64,000 bases of DNA from DASQFI01 sp035633215 (GTDB taxonomy: Bacteria; Acidobacteriota; Vicinamibacteria; Vicinamibacterales; SCN-69-37): positions 1-64,000 of the forward strand of contig DASQFI010000055.1 of assembly GCA_035633215.1 (NCBI GenBank). The letters run 5' to 3'. Shown in pieces: positions 49,223 to 57,267 of the stretch. Under the pieces are notes generated by a model. The model was not told the origin of the DNA and searched no databases. It saw nothing but the letters and a program-made list of their open reading frames with translations. The stretch's first letter is position 1; every line of letters starts with the position of its first letter. The translations under genes and the position numbers were made by a program.

Positions 49223-51880
49223 TTACTCCGCCCTCACCGCTTCCGTCGGCGGAATCCGCAGGCTGCGTCGCGCCGGTCCGTACGCGGCGACCACACCCAC
49301 CACCACCATGGTCAGCGCAATGGCAGGTGTGACCATCGCCAGTCGCCCGGCCAACACCACGTTACTGAGCGGTGCGATCGCCATCGCTCCGACAGCGCCG
49401 AGGACGACGCCCATGCCGACCTGCGCGGCCACCCGCGAGAACACGCTGCGGAGCACGTCCATCGAAGACGCACCCAGGGCCGTGCGAATGCCGATCTCCC
49501 GCCGGCGCTGCGCCACGGTGAACGACATCAGCGAGTAGACACCGGCCGCTGAGAACAGCAGCACCGTCAGGAGGATGCAAGACAGCACGAGCCCGACGAG
49601 GCGGACCGCGAGCGCATCCTCGCTTTCGGCCTGGTCGCGCGCTCGCAGCTCGGCCATCCGCAACGCGGGATCAACGGCGGCGAGGATCTGGTGCGCCGTC
49701 CGGGCGAAGCCCTCGTTCATCCGCGATGCCGCGGATCCTCGCAGTCGCACCGTCAGGCTCACACCCGCCAGTTGTTCGGGTGCGACGGGATAGAGCACGG
49801 TTGGGCCGACGATGTCGGGGTCGATCGGGTTCCGCCGCAGATTCTCGGCAACGCCGACGATTTCGTACCAGGGCGACGGTTGTCCGTTCGGCCTGGCGGC
49901 ATAGCGCATGCGCCTGCCCACTGGGGACGTGCCATTCAGGAATCGCTGCGCGAAGGAAATGTCGACGATCACCGGGCCGTCGGTCGCACTCGCGTCGAGC
50001 GCGTTGAACGGACGGCCCGCGACGACACGCAGGCCGTAGACGTCGAGATACTCAGTGTCGATACCGAACGTCGTCACGCCACGCATTCCATTGGTCGCTG
50101 CGGCGCCTTCCGCCGAGGTGCCTTCCACTTCGATCCGTCCCGTGATGTTGCGCTGGGGCAGGGACCCGGTAAACGTCACGCCGGTCACGTCGGGCTCAGC
50201 CTGTAGACGCCGCCTCAACTCCAGCAGCCGATTGCCGAAGGCACTCGATCCGATCTCCGTCAAGACGGCGGCCCCGACGAACTCCTCGACCGGATAGTTC
50301 GGCCGCGTGAGGCTGCTGCGAATTTCGTTGAGGCCCAGCTTGATGGCGGCCGGCAGGGCGGCCACCGCAAACGCCACCTGCGCGACGATGAGCGCGCTCC
50401 ACATCCGGCCCAGTCGTGGGCCCGTGCTGCCGCCGAGCTGACGAAGGTCCGCGCCGCCTCGACGTCGCGTCGCGTGAAGCGCCGGCAGGATGCCGGCAAT
50501 CGCGGCAGTGACCACGACGAGCACGAGCACATAGAGCATCGTGGACGGTTGAGGGCCTTGCTCCAACCAGAACGGCGCGGCCCCGCCCACCAGGTCCAAA
50601 AACATCAGCCGGTTGCCGAGCTCGAGCCCGTACTGGGCGAGCGCGAGGCCCAGGACAGCCGGCACCACGGCGAGGACAAGCGCCTCGACGAAAAGCTGCG
50701 TGACGATCCGGGCGCGGCTGGCGCCGAGCGCGGTCCGCACGGCGATCTCTCCCCGTCGAGTGGCCGTCCGGGCGTAGAGCAGAATGGCGACGTTGAGGGC
50801 GACGATGACGAGGACGAGACTGACGGTGAGTTGTCCCATCACCCACGCGTCGAGGCCCATGTCCTGATTGTCGATAATCGGTCTGGTGTAGCCCAGCACC
50901 TGCGGCTTCAGCGTCGCGTTCGTTTGTGGAAACGCCGCCGCCGCGCGCTGTCCGATGACCGACAGCTCCACCTGCGCCGACGCCATCGTCGCGCCTGGCG
51001 CCAGTCGCCCGAACACAAACAGCTCCGGACCGGCACCGCGCGCGATCGTCGACGGGCTCACGCGGAGCGGAATCCAGTACTGATGGTTCACCGGAAACGC
51101 GAAGCCGTCGGGCATCACGCCGACGACCGTGAACTGGGTGCTGCCGAGCCGGACCTGCTGCCCAATGACGCCTCGATCCTGCCCGAACCGGGATTGCCAG
51201 ACGTCGTAGCCGATCACGACGACCGGCGGCGCAGCTTCGCGCTCATCGTCGGGTGTGAGAAACCGGCCGACGAGCGCCGGCACGCGCGCCACCCGGAACC
51301 CGCTCGCACTCATCGCGGCGATCCGCACGTTTTCGGGGAGAAAATCGCCTGCCCGCATCGTGGCGCCGGTCTCGCGAAATGCGCTGATCTCGACGACGGA
51401 CGTCATCTGATCCCGCCAGGTCACGAAGTCGTGCAGCGAACGACGGTTCTCGTTGTTTCCCGCGACGTCCCAGTTCTCGAGCGCGACGATGCGGTCACCT
51501 TCCTCGAGCGGGAGCGTGGGATCGAAGTTCGCGTGGAAGAAGCCAAACATTCCCGCCGCGATTGCGATGCCGACGGCGATCCCGACGGTGGAGACGGCTG
51601 TCAGGCCGGGGTTCCTGATCAGGAGCCGGAGGCTGAGCTTGATGTCGGGCCAGGAGAGCATGAACCGGGCGCGAGGTGCAAAGGCGCGACGCACGAGGGC
51701 GTCGCGCAGTCCCCATAGAAGCGCACGAGAGATCTCTGCCGTGGACCACGCGAAGACCGCGAGTCGACTGCTGCCACGCGCGAGCCGGGCGCGGCGTTCC
51801 TCCTCGATGTCGCCCAGCAGCGACACCCGTTCGTCATCGGAACGGCCGACGCGGAGGAGGACAGTGAGAAGGTGCTTCAC
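49223..51880 (-). CDS. ADOP-family ABC transporter permease
   Basis: The 885-residue protein has an N-terminal prefix (RSDDERVSLLGDIEEERRARLARG, residues 12-40) typical of acidobacterial duplicated orphan permeases. Two copies of the MacB periplasmic plus FtsX unit follow: TM1 near 95 (NPGLTAVSTVGIAVGIAIAAGMFGF), a three-TM block near 350-470, a second periplasmic domain about 510-710 and a final three-TM block ending PPTEAVRAE. No ATPase is encoded beside it. It likely works in MacB-like export or envelope mechanotransmission. It overlaps the upstream PadR gene by 4 nt, so the two form an operon. Confidence 0.92.
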   Translation of the reverse strand: MKHLLTVLLRVGRSDDERVSLLGDIEEERRARLARGSSRLAVFAWSTAEISRALLWGLRDALVRRAFAPRARFMLSWPDIKLSLRLLIRNPGLTAVSTVGIAVGIAIAAGMFGFFHANFDPTLPLEEGDRIVALENWDVAGNNENRRSLHDFVTWRDQMTSVVEISAFRETGATMRAGDFLPENVRIAAMSASGFRVARVPALVGRFLTPDDEREAAPPVVVIGYDVWQSRFGQDRGVIGQQVRLGSTQFTVVGVMPDGFAFPVNHQYWIPLRVSPSTIARGAGPELFVFGRLAPGATMASAQVELSVIGQRAAAAFPQTNATLKPQVLGYTRPIIDNQDMGLDAWVMGQLTVSLVLVIVALNVAILLYARTATRRGEIAVRTALGASRARIVTQLFVEALVLAVVPAVLGLALAQYGLELGNRLMFLDLVGGAAPFWLEQGPQPSTMLYVLVLVVVTAAIAGILPALHATRRRGGADLRQLGGSTGPRLGRMWSALIVAQVAFAVAALPAAIKLGLNEIRSSLTRPNYPVEEFVGAAVLTEIGSSAFGNRLLELRRRLQAEPDVTGVTFTGSLPQRNITGRIEVEGTSAEGAAATNGMRGVTTFGIDTEYLDVYGLRVVAGRPFNALDASATDGPVIVDISFAQRFLNGTSPVGRRMRYAARPNGQPSPWYEIVGVAENLRRNPIDPDIVGPTVLYPVAPEQLAGVSLTVRLRGSAASRMNEGFARTAHQILAAVDPALRMAELRARDQAESEDALAVRLVGLVLSCILLTVLLFSAAGVYSLMSFTVAQRRREIGIRTALGASSMDVLRSVFSRVAAQVGMGVVLGAVGAMAIAPLSNVVLAGRLAMVTPAIALTMVVVGVVAAYGPARRSLRIPPTEAVRAE

Positions 51881-52191
51881 TTGAGCGAGACCCCCTCCGC
51901 CATCCGCACGACCGCCGCGTGCGCTTCGCGAAGTGCGGCGCGGCCTCTGGGCGTCAGCACGACGTGTTTCTTGGCGCGGCCGCCGCGCACGGCTTCGGGC
52001 TTGCCCGCGAACGAGCGGACCAGGCCCTTGCCTTCCAGGCGTCGGAGTGTGCTGTAGATCGCGCCAAATGAGGGCTGGCGCTTCGTGCGCTCGATGAGCG
52101 TCGCGCGAATCGTCACGCCGTAGGCGTCCTCACCGAGCCGCGCCAGCGCCAGGAGGATGAGCTGTTCGAACTCACCGAGGTAGTCGGCCAT
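51877..52191 (-). CDS. PadR-family transcriptional regulator
   Basis: The 104-residue protein is a short PadR winged helix: GEFEQLILLALARLGEDAYGVTIRATL, RQPSFGAIYSTLRRLEGKGLVRSF, then a wing (GRAKKHVVLTPRGRAALREA) and the C-terminal dimer helix. PadR repressors commonly sit directly upstream of ADOP permease genes, as here with ATGA-type overlap. A palindromic operator candidate (52204-52226) lies just before its start, so autoregulation is expected. Confidence 0.93.
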   Translation of the reverse strand: MADYLGEFEQLILLALARLGEDAYGVTIRATLIERTKRQPSFGAIYSTLRRLEGKGLVRSFAGKPEAVRGGRAKKHVVLTPRGRAALREAHAAVVRMAEGVSLK

Positions 52192-52203
52192 CGGGTCCCA
52201 TTA

Positions 52204-52226
52204 TATACTGCACATTGTGCACTATA
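52204..52226. promoter_or_regulatory. Palindromic PadR operator candidate
   Basis: TGCACATTGTGCA (52209-52221) is a perfect dyad around a central T, extended by ATA / TAT arms. It lies in the 103-bp gap between the divergent PadR-ADOP operon and the TonB receptor gene. The AT-rich flanks could contain the PadR promoter's -10 region. Assignment to PadR is inferred from position. Confidence 0.65.
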
Positions 52227-52294
52227 CTTATGCCATGTCCCCAGCCGCGTTCCTGTTCGGCGTGCGTTATCGGTTCTGAACGCTGGAGGTGCGC

Positions 52295-55177
52295 GTGAGC
52301 GAGACAGGCTTGTTCAACGCCGCGATCATGCGAAAGCAAATCCTGGTTATTGCGTTTCTCCTGGCCGCCGGCATCGATGCCTCAGCACAGGAGTTCACCG
52401 GCAGTATCTACGGACGAATCGTGGACCCGACCAATGCGCTTCTGCCTGGAGTCTCGATCACGGTGGAAGGAGACGCGATTCAGGGCCAGCGAACGGCGGA
52501 GTCGGAAGCCAACGGTTCCTATCGCTTCCTGTATCTGCCGCAGGGTGAGTACCGCGTCACGTATCAGAAGTCCAAGTTCAAGAAGCTCGTCTACGAAGGC
52601 GCGAAGGTCGAGGTCAACAAGGCCATCACGATGAACGTGACGATGCAGATCGCCGACATCGAAGAGACGTTGGTCGTCACCGGCGGTTCTCCGATCGTCG
52701 ATGTGAAGAACGCGACCGTCGGAACGAACTTCGGCGAAGCGATGTTGCGCGACATCCCCACCCAGCGCGACCTCTTTGCCCTGCTTGCCCTAACACCCGG
52801 CATCACGATGCCGCGCGTGGACGTCGGCGGCAATACTGCGGGAACGCAGTCGTCATATCGGGCGTACGGATTGTCGGGCCAGTCGATCACGACCGTGGAC
52901 GGCGTCAACATCACCGCAGGCTCCGACGGCGTCGGCGCCTACATCGACTACGGTGCGATGGCTGAAGCGAAGATTTCTGCAGCGGGAAACTCCGCAGAAG
53001 TTCCAGTCGCGGGCGCAGCGGTGACCACGGTGATCAAGAGCGGCAGCAACAAGCAGCACGGTGAGTTCTACGGCGACGTCAAACCCGGCAGCAGCAAACG
53101 CTACACCGGTGCGGAGAACTTCGTGCTGTATCGCGACATCAATGCCCAGCTCGGTGGCCCGTTCATAAAGGACAGGCTCTGGTACTTCACGTCATTCCGC
53201 GATCAGTACAACGAGTTCACCACCGGGATGTACGACAAGCCGGCAGAGAAGGGCGGCAAAGATGGTCAGGCGTTCAGCACGGAAACGACGGATTACACCC
53301 TCAAGCTGAACTATCAACTCAGCCGCAAAAGCACCCTGACGCTCATGACGCAGTGGGGCCGGAAATATCAACCCTACCGGGGCGGTTCCGGCGCCGGCGC
53401 CTATCAGTACCTTGTCGAGTCGACGGCGCTTCAGGATAGCTGGAGCGACATCAGCAAGGTCGACTACATGCGCGTGATCAGCAATCGCGCGACGCTGGAC
53501 ACCTCGATCAATTTCTACGGTACCCACTTCCCGCTCAAAGCTCACACCGACAAAACGCCGATCATCGACGATGTTACGTTCGCCCGGAGCGGCGCCTACA
53601 ATACGCCCAGCCTTTCGCAGGATCGGCGCTGGCACTACAACGCGAACCTCACCCTCTACGCCGACCGCCACGACATGAAGATCGGCTACATGTATCAGTG
53701 GTACGCACCGAGATACACCGCGTATGGCGCTCCGGGTCCGGACGGAACCACGGGCCACTTCTACATCGCGACGACAAACGGCGTGCCGAGCTCGTTCTGG
53801 ACAGACAACGGACCCGTGTGGAACGTGAACATCCTCAAGAACCACGCGCTGTTCTTCCAGGACAAATTTCAGGTCACATCGAAACTGACGCTCAATTACG
53901 GCATCCGCTTCGATCAGTACCACAGCTCCTATCCGGAGCAGAGATTCGGCCTGAACGACAACAAGCCATGCGTCGACGATACCGATTGCGACGTCGGTCC
54001 GTTCGCCGTCAAGACGGTCACGCCGGCGCGCCACGTCGTGACGTTCAACACCGTGGTTCCGCGAGTCGCGCTCATCTACGACCTCTTCGGCAACTCGAAG
54101 ACGGCCCTCAAGGCCAGCTGGGGCAAATTCTCGACGAACCCGGCGGAGTCCATTTCCGCGCTCGTGAATCCGATCGACCTCATCACCAAGAAGTACGCGT
54201 GGGACACCAACGACCTGACGGCGGATCCCGAGGTCGCCGCAACCCGGATCACGCCGGCATATGTCGCGACGCGTCAGCCGATCTTCGGCGGCGCGCAACT
54301 GACGCCGACGACCGTCGATCCGAACTTGAAGGACTCGTACACCGATGAATACACGTTCGGTGTTGAGCAGGAGATCGCCAGCGACCTGCGCGGCTACGTC
54401 AATTTTGTTCGGAAGCGGCAGAAGAACATGTTCGGCAGGTATGACCGGCTTCGTACGGTGTCTTCGTACACCCAGGTCAAGGCCGTCGATCCGGGTCCCG
54501 ACGGAATCGTCAACGGCGCGCTTGCCGACGACCGAACCATCACGGTCTGGGAAACCGGCGTGCCTCCGGATACGACCGACTACTATCTGACCAACAAGGC
54601 GATCGGCGACACCTACGACACGGTAGAAATCGGCGTTACCAAGCGCATGAGCGATCACTGGCAACTGACCAGCGGCTTCAATTGGACGAAACGGAATTTG
54701 TCGTCGCTGTTTTCCGAGGATCCGAACATCGTGGCCTGGAACGCGACCAACACGCAGACGACCGGCTGGACGTTCAAAGCATCGGGAAGCTACGTCTTCA
54801 GGTGGGGCGTGCTGGTCGGCTTCTCCTACAACGCCATGAAGGGCGAGCCGTTCGGCCGCTTTTTCACCGTCACTGAGCAGTACCTGAAGCTGGCGGATCC
54901 GAATCGGACGGCCCCGCTGGTTCAAGGCAACATGACGATCGTGGCTGAGAAGCCCGGGACGTACTACTTGCCCGCCATCAACGTGATCAACATCCGTGCG
55001 CAGAAGGAATTCGTCATCAAGGACACACTGCGGCTTCATCTGATGTTCAACGTATTCAACCTCGCCGGCGCCGAGACCGTGACCGGCGTCAACCAAACCA
55101 CCGGCACATTCTTCAATCTGCCGACGGCCTCCATCGGTGAACGCGTCGTCCGCCTCAGCACGCGCTTCACCTTCTGA
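52295..55177 (+). CDS. TonB-dependent receptor with carboxypeptidase regulatory-like domain (Oar-like)
   Basis: The ~960-residue protein has a signal peptide (ILVIAFLLAAGIDASAQ), a CarboxypepD_reg domain (GSIYGRIVDPTNALLPGVSITVEG to EYRVTYQKSKFKKLVYEG), a plug (LRDIPTQRDLFALLALTPGI, SYRAYGLSGQSITTVDGVNI) and a barrel ending VVRLSTRFTF. The ligand is unknown. The GTG at 52295 is favoured by GGAGG 5 nt upstream; an ATG at 52328 directly before the signal peptide is an alternative. It is divergent from PadR and 2 bp from the VWA gene that follows. Confidence 0.9.
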   Translation: MSETGLFNAAIMRKQILVIAFLLAAGIDASAQEFTGSIYGRIVDPTNALLPGVSITVEGDAIQGQRTAESEANGSYRFLYLPQGEYRVTYQKSKFKKLVYEGAKVEVNKAITMNVTMQIADIEETLVVTGGSPIVDVKNATVGTNFGEAMLRDIPTQRDLFALLALTPGITMPRVDVGGNTAGTQSSYRAYGLSGQSITTVDGVNITAGSDGVGAYIDYGAMAEAKISAAGNSAEVPVAGAAVTTVIKSGSNKQHGEFYGDVKPGSSKRYTGAENFVLYRDINAQLGGPFIKDRLWYFTSFRDQYNEFTTGMYDKPAEKGGKDGQAFSTETTDYTLKLNYQLSRKSTLTLMTQWGRKYQPYRGGSGAGAYQYLVESTALQDSWSDISKVDYMRVISNRATLDTSINFYGTHFPLKAHTDKTPIIDDVTFARSGAYNTPSLSQDRRWHYNANLTLYADRHDMKIGYMYQWYAPRYTAYGAPGPDGTTGHFYIATTNGVPSSFWTDNGPVWNVNILKNHALFFQDKFQVTSKLTLNYGIRFDQYHSSYPEQRFGLNDNKPCVDDTDCDVGPFAVKTVTPARHVVTFNTVVPRVALIYDLFGNSKTALKASWGKFSTNPAESISALVNPIDLITKKYAWDTNDLTADPEVAATRITPAYVATRQPIFGGAQLTPTTVDPNLKDSYTDEYTFGVEQEIASDLRGYVNFVRKRQKNMFGRYDRLRTVSSYTQVKAVDPGPDGIVNGALADDRTITVWETGVPPDTTDYYLTNKAIGDTYDTVEIGVTKRMSDHWQLTSGFNWTKRNLSSLFSEDPNIVAWNATNTQTTGWTFKASGSYVFRWGVLVGFSYNAMKGEPFGRFFTVTEQYLKLADPNRTAPLVQGNMTIVAEKPGTYYLPAINVINIRAQKEFVIKDTLRLHLMFNVFNLAGAETVTGVNQTTGTFFNLPTASIGERVVRLSTRFTF

Positions 55178-55179
55178 CC

Positions 55180-56118
55180 ATGCGAACCGTTGTCTCGACG
55201 ACGGTCGCCCTCCTGCTCCTGAGCGCACTCCTTGGCGCTCAACTGCGACTGAAGGGCGACGTCCTGTTGATCAACGTGGTCGCGACCGTCGTCGACGGAC
55301 AAGGCCGGACGGTACCGGATCTCACCATCGACGACTTCATCGTTGAAGAAGACGGGCAGCCCCAGACGATCAAACTCTTCGTGCCATCGGCGGATCTGCC
55401 GATCAGCCTCGGCGTCATTCTCGACGCGAGCGGAAGCATGCAGAGCAAGATCCGCACAGCTCAGCGCGCAGTCGGCCGCTTCTTTTCGATGATTCATAAG
55501 GAAGATGAAATCTTCCTGATGACCTTCGCCCTGCGGGCGTCGCTCATCGCCGACTTCACCTCCGATCGCACAACACTCACGAACGCGCTGTTGACCGGCG
55601 TGAACGTCAGCGGTGGCACCGCGCTGTACGACTCGCTGTATCAGGCGCTGCAGAAAGTGCAACAGGGCCGCTATGAGAAGAAGGCGGTACTGCTCGTCAC
55701 CGACGGCGAAGACACCACGAGCGTGACGCGCTTCGACAAGGCTCTGCAATACATCCGCGAAGCCGAAATGCTGGTCTACAGCGTCGGGATCAAGGGAGCG
55801 CCGGGATTCGACATGGGAACCGATCCACTTTCCGGAAACCCCAGATCGAGCGCGCCGAACCACACCACCGTCGATATGAAGGTGCTGAACCGGTTCGGCG
55901 AAGCGAGCGGCGGCAGGGCATGGGAGATCTCCGAGGCCGCATTCGGCAAGAATATGGACGCGGTTCTCGACACGATTGCTGCGGAACTCCGCAGCCAATA
56001 CAGCATTGGCTACTACCCGAACCGTCCGGTGAAAGACGGCAAGTGGCACAGCGTCCGAATCCGCATGAAGAATCCCGACTACTTTGTTCGCGGCCGCAAG
56101 GAATACCTCGACAAGTAA
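55180..56118 (+). CDS. Secreted VWA-domain protein
   Basis: The 312-residue protein has a signal peptide (VSTTVALLLLSALLGAQ). A VATVVDGQGRTVPDLTIDDFIVEEDG segment opens the VWFA-related family. The MIDAS is complete: DASGSMQSK (about 86-94), a threonine in GGTALYDSLY, and TDGEDTT (about 178). It ends with QYSIGYYPNRPVKDGKWHSVRIRMKN. It should bind a divalent cation and a protein partner in the periplasm or on the surface. It is co-transcribed with the TonB receptor (2-bp gap). Confidence 0.9.
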   Translation: MRTVVSTTVALLLLSALLGAQLRLKGDVLLINVVATVVDGQGRTVPDLTIDDFIVEEDGQPQTIKLFVPSADLPISLGVILDASGSMQSKIRTAQRAVGRFFSMIHKEDEIFLMTFALRASLIADFTSDRTTLTNALLTGVNVSGGTALYDSLYQALQKVQQGRYEKKAVLLVTDGEDTTSVTRFDKALQYIREAEMLVYSVGIKGAPGFDMGTDPLSGNPRSSAPNHTTVDMKVLNRFGEASGGRAWEISEAAFGKNMDAVLDTIAAELRSQYSIGYYPNRPVKDGKWHSVRIRMKNPDYFVRGRKEYLDK

Positions 56119-56132
56119 CTAGACGAAGGCTC

Positions 56133-56312
56133 TTGCTGGTCAACTCGCTCAGAAATGACGCCGACAACTTGGACGACACGATCGTCATCAACCACATTGA
56201 GGTGCCGGTGCTCGCGCGCTTCGAGGACCTCGATGTCGAGGTCCTCGAGGCACTCATTGCCGGATCGGTCGCAGAAGTCAAGCGCCGCTATCCGAGCACC
56301 GGCGACGCCTAA
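56133..56312 (+). CDS. Possible small acidic protein
   Basis: A 59-codon frame starts at TTG (56133) with GAAGG upstream. It encodes an acidic peptide with an NLDDTIVINHIEVPVLARFED strand-like part and an EVLEALIAGSVAEVKRRYP helix. It has no stop for ~390 nt upstream, and the start is uncertain. It lies 14 bp after the VWA gene on the same strand. No family is recognised. Confidence 0.4.
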   Translation: MLVNSLRNDADNLDDTIVINHIEVPVLARFEDLDVEVLEALIAGSVAEVKRRYPSTGDA

Positions 56313-56446
56313 CCACTCGTTCAACTAGCCCGGTCCAGAAAAAAAGATCGGCGGGCGTGTCGATCCGGCTCGGCCTCGTTCGACACCATATTGAAGGACC
56401 GACGGTGGCGACCAATTTCGAGCCGGCCGCCGTCCCGCGGTGCCGA

Positions 56447-56565
56447 GCGAGCATTGCGAGCGAGCCTCGCGAACGGAGCGAGATTTGGCTAAGCGCTTTT
56501 CAGTGGAGCCGAATCTCGCGAGCGAGCGAGTCAGGGTCTGGGGACGAAGTCCCCAGAGTGGAACG
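56447..56565 (+). repeat. Structured repeat family Z, copy 1
   Basis: Order of blocks: GAGCGAGCATTGCGAGCGAG, CTCGCGAACGGAGCGAGATTT, a central AAGCGCTTTTCAGTGGAGCC, AATCTCGCGAGCGAGCGAG (inverted to the second block) and hairpin CTGGGGACGAAGTCCCCAG. Copies 2 and 3 at 56572 and 57144 lie just before start codons. Confidence 0.8.
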
Positions 56566-56571
56566 CGCGAG

Positions 56572-56690
56572 CGGTCAGCTCGCGCGTCTGGCGAACGAAG
56601 CGTGACTTGTCTAAGTGCTTTCTTACTGGAGACGAGTCACGCGAGAGAGCCAGTCAGGGGTCTGGGGACGAAGTCCTCAGAAAGGAATAA
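56572..56690 (+). repeat. Structured repeat family Z, copy 2
   Basis: Same layout as copy 1 with changed arms that still pair (GCGTGACTT against GAGTCACGC), a central AAGTGCTTTCTTACTGGAG and hairpin CTGGGGACGAAGTCCTCAG. It ends 3 bp before the YciI-like ATG and supplies its AAAGGAATAACC ribosome site region. Paired arm changes suggest selection on structure. Confidence 0.78.
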
Positions 56691-56693
56691 CCG

Positions 56694-57134
56694 ATGCGAG
56701 TCATGGTAATGGTCAAGGCGACGAAGAAGTCCGAGGCGGGCATCCTGCCCGGCGATCCGGGCTTCGACAAGCTGCTCGAACAGATGGGCAAGTTCAACGA
56801 CGAGCTCGTAAAGGCAGGCGTAATGCTGGCGGCCGATGGCCTCCACCCCAGCAGCAAAGGCAAGCGCGTGCGCTTCACCGGCTCCAAGGGGAAGAGAACC
56901 GTCGTCGACGGGCCGTTCACAGAGACCAAGGAGCTCGTAGCCGGCTTCTGGATATGGCAGGTGAAATCGATCGAGGAGGCGGTCGAGTGGGTCAGGCGCT
57001 GCCCCGATCCGATGCCCGGGGAGGAGTCGGAGATCGAGATTCGCCCGATCATCGAGGCCGAGGACTTCGGCAAGGAGTTCGCGCGCGCGAAGGCAAAGCG
57101 GATGCGCGCGGTCCAGCGGCGGACCCGCTCGTAA
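56694..57134 (+). CDS. YciI/DGPF-domain protein
   Basis: The 146-residue protein matches the YCII-related DGPF family: MRVMVMVKATKKSEAG, KLLEQMGKFNDELVKAGVMLAADGLHPSSKGKRVRF, VVDGPFTETKELVAGFWIWQV, then PDPMPGEESEIEIRPI. Family members are small ferredoxin-like proteins often linked to ECF sigma factors; their reaction is unknown. The start is clear, with AAAGGAA upstream. It is followed by a family Z repeat and an ADOP permease on the same strand. Confidence 0.88.
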   Translation: MRVMVMVKATKKSEAGILPGDPGFDKLLEQMGKFNDELVKAGVMLAADGLHPSSKGKRVRFTGSKGKRTVVDGPFTETKELVAGFWIWQVKSIEEAVEWVRRCPDPMPGEESEIEIRPIIEAEDFGKEFARAKAKRMRAVQRRTRS

Positions 57135-57143
57135 TATTAACGA

Positions 57144-57266
57144 CCGAGCGAGCATTGCGAGCGAGGTCTCGCGAACGTAGCGAGATTTGGCGTAGTGCTT
57201 TTCAGGGGAGCAAAATCTCGCGAGTGAGCGAGTAGGGGGTCTGGGGGCGAAGCCCCCAGAGTAAGA
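57144..57266 (+). repeat. Structured repeat family Z, copy 3
   Basis: GAGCGAGCATTGCGAGCGAG, CTCGCGAACGTAGCGAGATTT, central GTAGTGCTTTTCAGGGGAGC, AAATCTCGCGAGTGAGCGAG and hairpin CTGGGGGCGAAGCCCCCAG, then AGTAAGAA directly before the ATG at 57268. It forms the whole leader of the permease gene. Confidence 0.8.
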
Positions 57267-57267
57267 A

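Noticed and set aside
53192..55228. 678-residue minus-strand reading frame
   Set aside because: It is a shadow of the second TonB receptor gene; composition is Arg/Val/Asp-rich without family motifs.
56447..57266. CRISPR array
   Set aside because: The repeats are ~120 bp with structured arms, few in number and unevenly spaced, with a gene between copies; no cas genes are present.
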